Part shown: piece after piece, positions 16,212 to 24,855 of the stretch | How positions within the stretch are numbered: position 1 is the stretch's first letter | Layout of the letters: every line of letters starts with the position of its first letter | Origin: Cyanobacteria bacterium RM1_2_2 | GTDB taxonomy: Bacteria; Cyanobacteriota; Cyanobacteriia; Elainellales; Elainellaceae | DNA: 39,735 bases | Assembly: GCA_012033495.1 (NCBI GenBank) | Contig: JAAUQT010000023.1 | Coordinates: forward strand, 1-39,735 | Reading direction: 5' to 3' | Notes under the pieces: model-generated | Told to the model about the DNA's origin: nothing | The model's input: only the letters and a program-made list of their open reading frames with translations | The model's database searches: none | Made by a program: the position numbers and the translations under genes

Positions 16212-17044
16212 TCACGGGTTGCTAGTTGATGAAGACTCCTCAACCAATTTCACCTTCCAAGCTAATCCTAAAGTTTGTAGCAGTTGGATCATCATCCAGG
16301 TTAGGTCAATTTCCCACCACTTCAAGCCATGACGAGCCGAGTATTGATAGGTGTGATGATTGTTGTGCCAACCTTCGCCATAGGCCAGTACCGCTACCCA
16401 CCAACAGTTTGTCGATCGGTCGCTAGATTCATAGGTGCGATACCCAAATTTGTGCGTAGCGCTGTTAACAAACCAGGTTGTATGGTAGACCAACACTAAC
16501 CGCACAAAGACTCCCCAAAACAGGAAAGGGAAGCCACCAATCATATAGAGCAGTCCGGCAAAAGCAAGTTGAATGGGGAAAAAATACTTATCTAAAGCCT
16601 GATAAAACGGATCATCTGCAATGTCTTTAGTAAAGCGAGCAATTTCCTTTTCAGCCGGAACTTCATGAAACATCCAGCCCATATGGCTCCACCAAAATCC
16701 CTTACAGGAGTCATGATGATCTGCATCTTGGTCAGAATAGAGATGGTGATGGCGATGCAGCCCCACCCACCAAATTGGGCCACCTTGCAGCGATAGGGTG
16801 CCACAAAAAACGAGAAGATATTCTAGCCACTTAGGCGTTTGAAAACTACGGTGGCTCAGCAGACGATGCCAGCCTAGCGTTACTCCTACACCGCCTGTCA
16901 GCCAATGCAGAAAAACAGCCAATCCAACCGCAGCCCAGCTAAAGTTGCTGGGTAAAAAGCAAACAATGCAGCAACGTGGATGAACGTCATGAAAACAATG
17001 ACCGCCCAGTCGCGGGGAGGTTTAGTCGAAGTTGCGATAGTCAT
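16212..17044 (-). CDS. desC: acyl-lipid delta-9 desaturase DesC, with a one-base frameshift
   Basis: Introduces the first double bond into membrane-lipid acyl chains. Three His boxes are visible: HRLLSH, HRHHH and HNNHH, in a 4-helix membrane protein. The open frame from 16922 lacks the N-terminus. Upstream, another frame from ATG 17044 encodes MTIATSTKPPRDWAVIVF and then IHVAALFA, as expected for DesC. The two join if the five-A run at 16954-16958 (five T on the coding strand) is given one more base, producing ALFAFLPSNFSWAAVGLAVF. Restored length is 277 residues, normal for DesC. Sequencing error in a homopolymer is the simplest reading, since the rest of the gene shows no decay. A terminator follows. 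Confidence 0.9.
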
Positions 17045-17262
17045 GCAGGATTCTCAATATGAACAGTGCAGCCCGATCTGCGCGACAATAGATTCCGCAA
17101 ATCAGCTAGTTTTGATTTTGGACTTCCGATCTTGGACAATAACCCCTAGGGAGTTTCACCGACAGCAAGGAAAATGTCAAGCCTTGTTAAGGTACAATCC
17201 AAAATTCAAACTCCAAAATACGTCTGAAATGCAGGCGTTTCTCCATAAAACAAGGAGATTAG

Positions 17263-18503
17263 GTGAAAATTAGCAGCGTTGAGCAGCTTCAACAGGCAGA
17301 ACAGGCACTATTCCAGATCTTTTCTGGTATTGACTCTCAGGTCAAGAAAAATATGCGCCGGGTATTGGCCGCATTTCGGCAATACCAAGTTGTGCGCACC
17401 ATTTTGCTGGAACAACCGGCTACGGACACCAGGATCTGGGGCGGCAAGTGCTCGATCAAGTGTTTGCGCAAATTGTAGGAGCAGCAGCAGCAGCAGTACG
17501 GATTCAGTTCGTCTCCGGTACACATGCTATCGCAAGTGCCTTGTATGGCGTCTTACGCCCTGGGGATGAAATGCTGGCGGTGGCGGGTACACCCTATGAC
17601 ACATTGGAAGAAGTAATTGGGCTGCGCGGCGAAGGGCAAGGCTCACTGCGAGAGTTTGGCGTGCAATATCGCCAGCTAGAGTTAACCCCAGCGGGGGAAA
17701 TCGACTGGCAGCAGCTTGCTCAAGCCGTTCGCCCGGAAACGCGGCTGGTGCTGATTCAGCGATCCTGTGGCTATTCGTGGCGCTCTAGTTTGTCGATTCA
17801 GGAAATCGAGAAGATTGTGCTGTTAGTGAAGCAACAAAACCCGCATACGGTTTGCTTTGTCGATAACTGCTACGGTGAGTTCATCGAAGACCGAGAACCA
17901 ACTGCGGTCGGAGCCGATTTGATAGCCGGATCGTTGATTAAAAATCCCGGTGGAACGATTGTCACCACAGGCGGCTATGTGGCAGGGCGGGCAGATTTAG
18001 TGGAGTCCGCCACCTGTCGCTTGACTGCGCCGGGCATTGGCAGTGCTGGGGGAGCCACGTTTGACCAAAATCGGCTGCTGTTTCAAGGTTTGTTTCTGGC
18101 GCCGCAAATGGTCGGAGAAGCAATGAAGGGCAACCACCTCACGGCTTATGTCTTCCATCAGTTGGGTTATGCCGTGAATCCGCTGCCGCTGGCTCCTCGC
18201 AAAGATGTGATCCAAGCGGTGAAGCTCGGTTCTCCTGAAAAAGTCGTTGCTTTTTGTCGCGCGATCCAACAATATTCGCCGATTGGGTCTTATCTAACGC
18301 CAGTGCCAGCCGCGATGCCGGGCTACGAAAGCGAACTGGTGATGGCAGGCGGCACGTTTATTGATGGCAGCACGTCCGAATTTTCCGCAGACGGCCCCTT
18401 GCGCGAACCCTACATTGTGTTTTGTCAAGGCGGCACTCACTGGACTCATGTGGCGATTGCTCTAGAAGCTGCCATTGAAGCCGTTGGAGCAGCGACAAGA
18501 TAG
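17263..18503 (+). CDS. methionine gamma-lyase-family PLP protein, with a one-base frameshift
   Basis: A PLP-dependent aminotransferase-fold protein of the 'methionine gamma-lyase family / aluminium resistance' group. GTG 17263 follows a strong AAGGAGAT. The first frame gives ISSVEQLQQAEQALFQIF ... FRQYQVVRT and then loses the family motif. Adding one base at 17398-17401 (ACC to ACCC) yields RTHFAGTTGYGHQDLGRQVLDQVFAQ, the glycine-rich start of the PLP domain. The downstream frame continues with QFVSGTHAIASALYGVLRPGD and VDNCYGEF, then SLIKNPGGTI, where the Lys fits the PLP Schiff base. Restored length is about 413 residues, usual for the family. A (GCA)5 run at 17481-17495 encodes AAAAA. The substrate is uncertain. 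Confidence 0.88.
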
Positions 18504-18812
18504 ACCTAGCCTAAGTGAAGCAGCCGAATTGGAGCCACAAAAACCAATGCCTTTTCGATAGCAACCGTCTTTCTTCAGATTTTTGCGAAGTTTCTGAGTA
18601 AGATTTCATTAAAGGTGAGGAACTGGGAAAGCTTAAACTACGGGTTGAACCATCACCCATTCCTGTTTATCGCCGCTGTTCATGTGATAGAACCCCAGCC
18701 TCCCAATCCACCTGAAATTTCAACCATTCCTGGTTTAAGAGCTTTCTTGAAACGGGGATTCAGTGACCATCCTTTATCATTCTTGGGAATTCAACCCAGA
18801 CTCAGAGCAACT

Positions 18813-19628
18813 ATGAGTCAAAATCACGAGCTACAAACCTGGTATGACCAAGGCAATGCCCTATTTAAATTGAGGCGCTATGAAGGGGCTGTCGCTCGTT
18901 TTGACAAACTGCTAGACCAGCAGCCCAATCACGTTGAGGCATGGGGGCAGCGAGGCTGTGCGCTTTATGAAATGGGGGCGCATGAAGAGGCAATTTCTAG
19001 CTTTGACAAGGCAATTCAGATCAACCCAAAGTTTGTTTTGGGATGGCATGGCAAAGGCATTGCTCTGGCAAAATTAGGGCGATACGAAGAAGCAATTACC
19101 AGTTTCAAGAAGGCCCTGAAGTTTGGCCCAGATGAGCCGAAAGTTTGGTATAACCAGGGGCACACCTACTCTTGTCTCTACCGTTACAAAGAAGCAATCT
19201 CCAGCTTTGATAAAGCCATTGAACTGAAGCCAGACAACTATCGAGCTTGGTATAGCCGCGCTGTTTCGTTGGCTTCGCTGCGCCGCTATGAAGAGGCTTT
19301 GGCTAGCCTAGACACCACTCTGGCGATTAAGCGAACCTGCTACTATGCCTGGAACTATCGCGGGCTGGTGCTCACCAAGCTGGATCGACATGATGAGGCG
19401 ATTGCGAGCTTCGATAAATCGCTGGATCTGAAATCTGACAATCCAAATGCTTGGTATGGCAAGGCTTGCTCATACGCAGTGCGAGAAGATGTGGAAATGG
19501 CGGTGAAATTTTTGCATCGGGCTATCATCCTCAGTCCGAATCTGTACCGCGTCATGGCCCAAACTGACACAAATTTTGACCAAATTCGCAGTCATGACTT
19601 GTTCCGCGATTTGATGGCAAAGCGGTAA
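18813..19628 (+). CDS. tetratricopeptide-repeat protein
   Basis: A 271-residue protein built almost wholly of seven 34-residue TPR units, for example WYDQGNALFKLRRYEGAVARF, WGQRGCALYEMGAHEEAI and WHGKGIALAKLGRYEEAI. Each has the W/Y-x2-G-x3-A-x-E-A-x3-F pattern. The track of in-frame codons extends to a GTG at 18615, but those 66 residues look non-coding. ATG 18813 (MSQNHELQTWY) begins right at the first TPR and is preferred. No signal peptide or membrane helix is seen, so it is probably a cytoplasmic scaffold. The partner is unknown. Confidence 0.88.
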   Translation: MSQNHELQTWYDQGNALFKLRRYEGAVARFDKLLDQQPNHVEAWGQRGCALYEMGAHEEAISSFDKAIQINPKFVLGWHGKGIALAKLGRYEEAITSFKKALKFGPDEPKVWYNQGHTYSCLYRYKEAISSFDKAIELKPDNYRAWYSRAVSLASLRRYEEALASLDTTLAIKRTCYYAWNYRGLVLTKLDRHDEAIASFDKSLDLKSDNPNAWYGKACSYAVREDVEMAVKFLHRAIILSPNLYRVMAQTDTNFDQIRSHDLFRDLMAKR

Positions 19629-19798
19629 ACGAGCGATACCAAGCCTATTTGAAGAGATTTTGGCGTGATTGCCTGAGCGACACCGACCCAGGTTGGCAGC
19701 TCGCGGGGCAGGTCGTATGAGAGGCAGTTGGCGCTGTCAATCGTCCAATGGTTGGATTTGAGTTGAGGCAGATGCGCTTGATAATAGCGAGAATTCAC
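19592..19798 (-). CDS. doubtful small ORF, hypothetical protein
   Basis: A 68-codon frame from GTG 19798 whose first part looks protein-like (YYQAHLPQLKSNHWTID, LPRELPTWVGVAQAI). It overlaps the end of the TPR gene by 37 bases on the other strand. The frame can be extended to ATG 19912, but that extra part has poor composition. I recognise no family. It may be a small cyanobacterial protein or a remnant. Confidence 0.35.
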   Translation of the reverse strand: MNSRYYQAHLPQLKSNHWTIDSANCLSYDLPRELPTWVGVAQAITPKSLQIGLVSLVYRFAIKSRNKS

Positions 19799-19959
19799 GG
19801 CTGAGTTCCTGCGACTGCTTGAATTTTTGCAAATGTTTGTTTGAAAACCTGAATAACAGTACGGACACTCATTTGTAGTAGCTCGCACATTCTTTGCTAG
19901 TTGAATTTGCATAAATTGCTACTGTTAAACCTCTTCTTCAACCCTCTTAAATTTTTGAT

Positions 19960-21843
19960 ATGTGTACTGTTTGCAATTTCTTTAGCCTTAGCAGTTCTTT
20001 GCCCTTCGCAACGGCTGACGATACAACGACCCCCACTCCTGGCTCTGAAGGCATTGGCGATTCTCTCTATCCGGGTTTTGGGAATGGCGGCTACGATGCC
20101 CAAAAATACACGCTAGATTTGAACGTTACGGATGTTGCCACCAGCACCTTGATCGGCACAGCCACCATCGACGCGACGGCCACTCAAGCGCTGAGCAGTT
20201 TTAACCTCGACTTCATTGGCTTCGACATTGATGGAATCACAGTTAACGGCAAGCCTGCTGCCTTCAGCCGCGAAGGACAGGAACTCACCATCACGCCCGA
20301 AACTGCGATTGGTAACGGCGAAGACTTCAGCGTCGAAGTAAACTACAACGGCGCACCCGAACAAATTACGTCGGTCGCCATTCCTGTCCCGACGGGCTGG
20401 GTGATTTTTGATGGCGGCAGTTTTGTCCTCAGCGAACCTGATGGCGCAGCAAACTACTATCCGGTTAACGATCACCCGCTCGATAAAGCCGCCTACACGT
20501 TTCGCATTACTGTGCCTGAAGCCTTTGAGGTCGCTGCCAACGGCGTTTTAGAGCAAACCATCGAGAATGGCGACTCGACGACTTACGTATTTGAAGCCCG
20601 CGACCCGATGGCGAGCTACCTAACGACTGTCAACATTGAAGAAGGTTTCAACATCACCACCCAAACGGGCCCCAACGGTCTACCGATTCGCAACTACTTT
20701 GCTGAAGGCATTTCTGAAGACCTGTTGGAGCCATTCAATTTGCAGGCAGAAATGCTGACCTACTTCAGCGAGATTTTTGGCCCCTACCCGTTTGAGGTCT
20801 ACGGCTCTGTGGTGATGAACACCGACACGGGCACTGCTCTAGAAACTCAAACCTTGTCAATTTTTGGAGTCAGACAACTGACTTCGCCAACATTTGAAGA
20901 AACGATTGCCCATGAAGTATCGCACCAGTGGTTTGGCAATAGTGTGGCCTTGTCGGATTGGCGCGATATTTGGCTGAATGAAAGCTTTGCCACCTATTCT
21001 CAAGGGCTGTGGGTAGAGTACAGTCAGGGTGAAGAAGCGCTAGACACTTGGGTGAAAGATCAGTACAACTTCATTGCCGAGCGGTTTGATTTCCTCTCAG
21101 TTCCGGGTGAGCCGCTAGCAGATGATTTGTTTAATCCTTCGGTGTATGAGTGGGGCGCATTGGGACTCCATGCCCTACGGCTAGAGGTAGGCGATGCCCC
21201 TTTCTTCGACATTTTGAAAGCCTACTATGAGACTTATCGCGGCGGCAACGTCACGCCAGAAGATTTGATTGCGGTTGCGGAAGCAGTTAGTGGGCAAGAT
21301 TTAAACCCGTTGTTCGATCGCTGGATTTATAGCGAAACGCTTGCTTCAATTCCCGAACTGGGGCTGTTTGCAGGCACGTTAACCGATGATACGCTCTATG
21401 GCACAGGCGATGACGAAACCTTAGCCGGATTGGATGGTAACGATACGCTCTACAGCAACGGGGGCGCAGACACTTTAGTCGGCAATGCTGGCGATGATTT
21501 AATCTACGGGGGCGCCCAAGCCGATCGAATGGTTGCCGGAGACGGTGACGACACAATTTATGCTAACGGTGGCGCAGACTTCATCAACAGCGGTGCAGGG
21601 CTAGATACCATTTGGCTAGGAGGCGGTGAAGCCACGATTGTGTTAAGAGTTGGCAGCGGTCACGACACGATCAAAAACTTCCAGTTGGGCGAGACAAAAC
21701 TACAGGTCACAAATGCCAGCGCCTTGTCTTTTGCCGATAGTGCAGATGGAGCAGAAATTTTCCAGGGCGATGACCTGCTAGCCGTGGTGAGTTGGCAATC
21801 TGCGAGCACCTTCAGCCGCAACATCAGCCAGATTTTTGTGTAG
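19960..21843 (+). CDS. M1-family zinc metallopeptidase with C-terminal RTX repeats
   Basis: A 627-residue predicted secreted aminopeptidase-like protein. Residues about 45-220 form the beta-saddle N-domain. The zinc site is HEVSH (318-322) with the third ligand in NESFA (Glu341), the spacing of gluzincins; Glu319 is the general base. The exopeptidase loop reads ALETQ (about 294-298) in place of GAMEN, a variant known in other bacterial M1 enzymes. From about 470 to 560 there are nonapeptide RTX repeats (GTGDDETLAGLDGNDTL, GGADTL, GDGDDTIY) that bind Ca2+, then DTIKNFQLGETKLQV. This predicts type I secretion through a C-terminal signal. The N-terminus from ATG 19960 has no classical signal peptide. 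Confidence 0.88.
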   Translation: MCTVCNFFSLSSSLPFATADDTTTPTPGSEGIGDSLYPGFGNGGYDAQKYTLDLNVTDVATSTLIGTATIDATATQALSSFNLDFIGFDIDGITVNGKPAAFSREGQELTITPETAIGNGEDFSVEVNYNGAPEQITSVAIPVPTGWVIFDGGSFVLSEPDGAANYYPVNDHPLDKAAYTFRITVPEAFEVAANGVLEQTIENGDSTTYVFEARDPMASYLTTVNIEEGFNITTQTGPNGLPIRNYFAEGISEDLLEPFNLQAEMLTYFSEIFGPYPFEVYGSVVMNTDTGTALETQTLSIFGVRQLTSPTFEETIAHEVSHQWFGNSVALSDWRDIWLNESFATYSQGLWVEYSQGEEALDTWVKDQYNFIAERFDFLSVPGEPLADDLFNPSVYEWGALGLHALRLEVGDAPFFDILKAYYETYRGGNVTPEDLIAVAEAVSGQDLNPLFDRWIYSETLASIPELGLFAGTLTDDTLYGTGDDETLAGLDGNDTLYSNGGADTLVGNAGDDLIYGGAQADRMVAGDGDDTIYANGGADFINSGAGLDTIWLGGGEATIVLRVGSGHDTIKNFQLGETKLQVTNASALSFADSADGAEIFQGDDLLAVVSWQSASTFSRNISQIFV

Positions 21844-21893
21844 GGGCGACTTGACAGATCGCTTCTGCCTTTTGCCCTCTACCACAAAAGCAG

Positions 21894-21917
21894 AAAAAAG
21901 GGAGCGGCAAAGCTCCC
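21894..21917 (-). terminator. rho-independent terminator after the HLIP gene
   Basis: On the minus strand GGGAGC, loop TTTGCC, GCTCCC is followed by six T. Arms are at 21912-21917 and 21900-21905; the T run corresponds to A at 21894-21899. It starts 37 bases beyond the HLIP stop. Confidence 0.88.
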
Positions 21918-21953
21918 TTAATGAACAGACTACTTAACAAATGCCAGCAAAAA

Positions 21954-22097
21954 TTACATCAAACCGATCTGAGACAAAATACCTTGACCTGTCAGAAACT
22001 CGGTAGCCAAGCCAATCACGAAACCGAGCATTGCCAACCGACCGTTCCAAGTCTCAGCAAATTGAGTAAAACCGAATTTAGGTGCTTGATTTTCCAT
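21954..22097 (-). CDS. high-light-inducible / CAB-like one-helix protein
   Basis: A 47-residue protein beginning MENQAPKFGFTQFAETWNGR. The helix ETWNGRLAMLGFVIGLATE (about residues 15-33) carries the ExxNGRxAMxGF chlorophyll-binding motif of the light-harvesting-like family, and is followed by LTGQGILSQIGLM. Such proteins bind chlorophyll and carotenoid in thylakoids and protect photosystem assembly intermediates under high light. It is a single gene with its own terminator, convergent with the M1-RTX gene. The short length and the TGQGIL tail fit the HliC/Scp type, but I do not assign a subclass. Confidence 0.93.
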   Translation of the reverse strand: MENQAPKFGFTQFAETWNGRLAMLGFVIGLATEFLTGQGILSQIGLM

Positions 22098-22209
22098 GAT
22101 ACTTAGACCTCGTTAATATCGATTTCGTTACCCCTAAGTTAACATAACTTCAAAAAGTATTGCAACAATTTGTAAACCAGATCTTGACCGATTGACCATC
22201 AGTATTTCT

Positions 22210-23145
22210 CTATTCTTGCAGTCTTTGCCATCCCTGATCGTGATAGCCAAACTGAAAGCGGTCAGGATGGAGGATTTCTGCCAAGATTTCTAGCGAATCT
22301 GCCAAGCGTGGGCCCGGACGGTTGAAATACTGGTTGCCGTCAGTCACATAAACTTGGTCGGTTTGCACTGCCTTCAGATTGCCCCATTCAGGATGTTGCT
22401 GCATTTGCTGGGCTTCTTGCTCGGTGCGCTGTCGATCAAAACCACAGGGCATGATCACAATCACATCAGGATTTGCAGCAGCCAGAGCTTCCCACTTCAG
22501 CCACGGAGAATGCTGCCCTACTTCGCCAAACAGCGACTTGCCGCCTGCTAGCCTCACAAGTTCGGGAATCCAGTTTCCGGCTGCCATGAGCGGCTCGATC
22601 CACTCAATGCAGGCAACTGTGGGGCGTTCCGTATCAGATAGAGTTTGCGTCACCTGCGAGCAGGCTTCTACCCGCTGCTGTAGACCCGCAATCGATGGAT
22701 TGGCATCTACACCCAAAGCCTCTGCCACTCGCTGAATATCTGCCCAAACTTCTGCCAGCCTGTTGGGTTGGAGTGAAATAATCTGGGGGTGGCTGTGGGT
22801 CAGGGCATCGACTGCCTGTTCCACGTCGCCCAAACTCACAGCACATACTTCACATTGGGCTTGGGTCAAAATGTGAGTCGGCTGCAACTGTTCCAACACC
22901 TCAGTTTTGACGCGATAGACACTCAGCGCCGATTGCAGCAAATCCGTCACCCGATCATGAATTTCGCTGCTGCTGCCCTCTGGATTGAATTTTGGCTCAG
23001 TGCAGATCGGCAGGCTTTGAACTGACGGTGGATAATCGCACTCGTGGGATCGACCCACCAGAAAATTAGTGAGTCCGAGGGCGGCGACAATTTCAGTGGC
23101 GCTCGGAATTAGAGAAACAATCCGCAGGCTGTTAGAGGTCATCAT
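22210..23145 (-). CDS. cobalamin-binding (BtuF-like) protein without signal peptide
   Basis: A 311-residue protein of the helical-backbone substrate-binding fold (BtuF/FhuD type). It has RIVSLIPSATEIVAALG near the start, LVGRSHECDYP, the HILTQAQCEVCAVS segment and VACIEWIEPLMAAGNWIPEL. Homologues are annotated as cobalamin-binding. It has no signal peptide or lipobox, and no BtuC/BtuD is nearby, so a role in periplasmic capture is doubtful. ATG 23145 is preferred over a TTG at 23154. Only 18 bases separate it from the stop of the carotenoid oxygenase upstream, so the two are likely one operon. No cobalamin riboswitch is seen. Confidence 0.8.
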   Translation of the reverse strand: MMTSNSLRIVSLIPSATEIVAALGLTNFLVGRSHECDYPPSVQSLPICTEPKFNPEGSSSEIHDRVTDLLQSALSVYRVKTEVLEQLQPTHILTQAQCEVCAVSLGDVEQAVDALTHSHPQIISLQPNRLAEVWADIQRVAEALGVDANPSIAGLQQRVEACSQVTQTLSDTERPTVACIEWIEPLMAAGNWIPELVRLAGGKSLFGEVGQHSPWLKWEALAAANPDVIVIMPCGFDRQRTEQEAQQMQQHPEWGNLKAVQTDQVYVTDGNQYFNRPGPRLADSLEILAEILHPDRFQFGYHDQGWQRLQE

Positions 23146-23163
23146 GGTTGCCAATAGTTGCCA

Positions 23164-24687
23164 TTAGGAAGGCAAAAACACGTAGGGCGTAAAGCTGCCG
23201 TGCAACCCGTAAGGAACATGGTGCTTGAGGCGCAGTTTGGCTACAGGTTGGCTGAGGTCTTGCGCGTTCAAAATCACCAGCTCCGAGCGTTCGGTTTCGC
23301 CATTAAAGGTGAGCAGCAGCAGCCAGCCCTCATCTTCCGATTGTCCACCCGGACGCGGCACAAAGATTGGTTCTCCGGCAAATCCACGCGGCGCAGCACT
23401 CCAAAGCTGACGGTCGCCTGTTGCCAGATCAACTTTTATCACGCCTTGCAGCGGTGCATTTCCAGTTTGGTCGTGCGCGGCTCCCAGGTAAACATAGCGG
23501 TAAGGTTGCCCCACTTTGTCGGGATGCGTCACCGGAAATTCGCAGCAGCGCGGTTCGATTAGCTGTTGTTCCACCGACTGCGTTTTGAGGTCAAACTTGA
23601 AGCGGAAAAGCTGCCCCGGATCGAGATTGCTGAATTTCACTTCGCGGTAGTCTTCATCTGGATCAACCGCTGGCAACGTCGCGTAACAAATCGAATCGAC
23701 GTAAAGGCTGCCGTCTTGCTCGAAAGCGTTGGCATGATGGAAGACAAACCCCGCCTCGACCGGAATCAACTGCACTGGATCAACCCCATTGCGCGGAATT
23801 ACGATCACCTGAGTCGGTTGATTGTCCTTGACCTGAAGGCACTGTCCGGCTCCTTTGAAGCCCAATAAAAACGGCACTGGATTAAAACTGATCGGCGCTT
23901 GGAAAAAGACACAGTAGTTGGGCGTAATCGCAAAATCATGCATGAAAGCGAAGCCCGGAACCGAGTGAGCATGGCGGCGCAGCAGCTTACCCGACGGCGC
24001 AAACTCGTAGATGGTGATGGTGGTCGAAAGTCCGGGTTTGACGGAGAAATTCACCAAACACGGCTCGCCGTTGTCCATTTCGCAAGCTGGATCGATACGC
24101 GGATGAGCCGCAAACGCATCGCCCGGTTGCAAAACGCCATCTAGGTAGTCCAGCCCAACGGTTTCGAGCGTCGCCGGATCAAGCCGATGCGGTTCGGCCG
24201 CTTCCCACAGCGCCAGCAGTTTTTTGCCCCAGTAAATCACGTGGGTGTTGGCTATGTTCTTCAGCCGCAGATCAAAGGCATTCGCCAGCCAGCCACCCGG
24301 TTTTTGAGTGCCAAATACCCCCCGATAGAGAATTCGTCCGGCTTGCTTTTCTTCCAAATAAGCCTGTGTTTGTACATGCCGATTCCGGAAATGGGCCCGA
24401 CCGTCCTGAAAGCTGAAGGCGCAGATCATGCCATCCCCATCAAACGGGTGATGCACGCGCTGACCGTTGACATCTAATAAACCAGGGCCATTGCGGAAGA
24501 GTGTGCCACTGAGGTCAGGCGGAATTTCTCCCTCGATTTCGTCAATCCAGTAGTCGTGCTCTTGAACCAGCGATCGATAGCCCTTTTGCCAATCTTGAAG
24601 CTGATACGACAACCCATCCGACTGAGCATCTTCCGACTGAACATCGGCTGAAAATGCGGTGCGCTCACCAATCTGAAAACTTTGCAT
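23164..24687 (-). CDS. carotenoid (apocarotenoid) cleavage oxygenase
   Basis: A 507-residue non-haem iron oxygenase of the RPE65/CCD family. The four Fe-binding His are visible at 195 (AAHPRID), 250 (FMHDFAI), 317/318 (FVFHHANAFE) and 496 (YGLHGSFTP), each in its family motif. Length and spacing match Synechocystis ACO, which cleaves apocarotenals at the 15,15' bond to retinal. LSGTLFRNGPGL near residues 59-70 is the usual propeller start. No rhodopsin gene is in the window, so the use of retinal is not known. It is followed at 18 bases by the cobalamin-binding-type gene. Confidence 0.9.
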   Translation of the reverse strand: MQSFQIGERTAFSADVQSEDAQSDGLSYQLQDWQKGYRSLVQEHDYWIDEIEGEIPPDLSGTLFRNGPGLLDVNGQRVHHPFDGDGMICAFSFQDGRAHFRNRHVQTQAYLEEKQAGRILYRGVFGTQKPGGWLANAFDLRLKNIANTHVIYWGKKLLALWEAAEPHRLDPATLETVGLDYLDGVLQPGDAFAAHPRIDPACEMDNGEPCLVNFSVKPGLSTTITIYEFAPSGKLLRRHAHSVPGFAFMHDFAITPNYCVFFQAPISFNPVPFLLGFKGAGQCLQVKDNQPTQVIVIPRNGVDPVQLIPVEAGFVFHHANAFEQDGSLYVDSICYATLPAVDPDEDYREVKFSNLDPGQLFRFKFDLKTQSVEQQLIEPRCCEFPVTHPDKVGQPYRYVYLGAAHDQTGNAPLQGVIKVDLATGDRQLWSAAPRGFAGEPIFVPRPGGQSEDEGWLLLLTFNGETERSELVILNAQDLSQPVAKLRLKHHVPYGLHGSFTPYVFLPS

Positions 24688-24855
24688 TGTTGATCTTGTG
24701 CTGCTTAATAGGTGGTGGATGTTGAGCTTGTCATCGCTCTCTGTAAGACGCTGTCAGCCTCTAAAACTCTACGAGACTAAGAATTGTGAACCGATTCCCT
24801 TACATCTTCACACAAAGTCAAAGCAAACCCCTCTGCCTTCCGCCCTCCGCCTTCC

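Noticed and set aside
16980-17273. 97-codon frame between desC and the PLP lyase
   Set aside because: It overlaps the restored desC N-terminus on the other strand and has no protein-like pattern.
18615-18812. N-terminal extension of the TPR protein from GTG 18615
   Set aside because: The 66 residues have no TPR pattern, signal or conserved look; the ATG at 18813 starts at the first repeat.
22098-24855. Cobalamin riboswitch near the BtuF-like gene
   Set aside because: No B12-box-like conserved core was found upstream of either gene of the pair.
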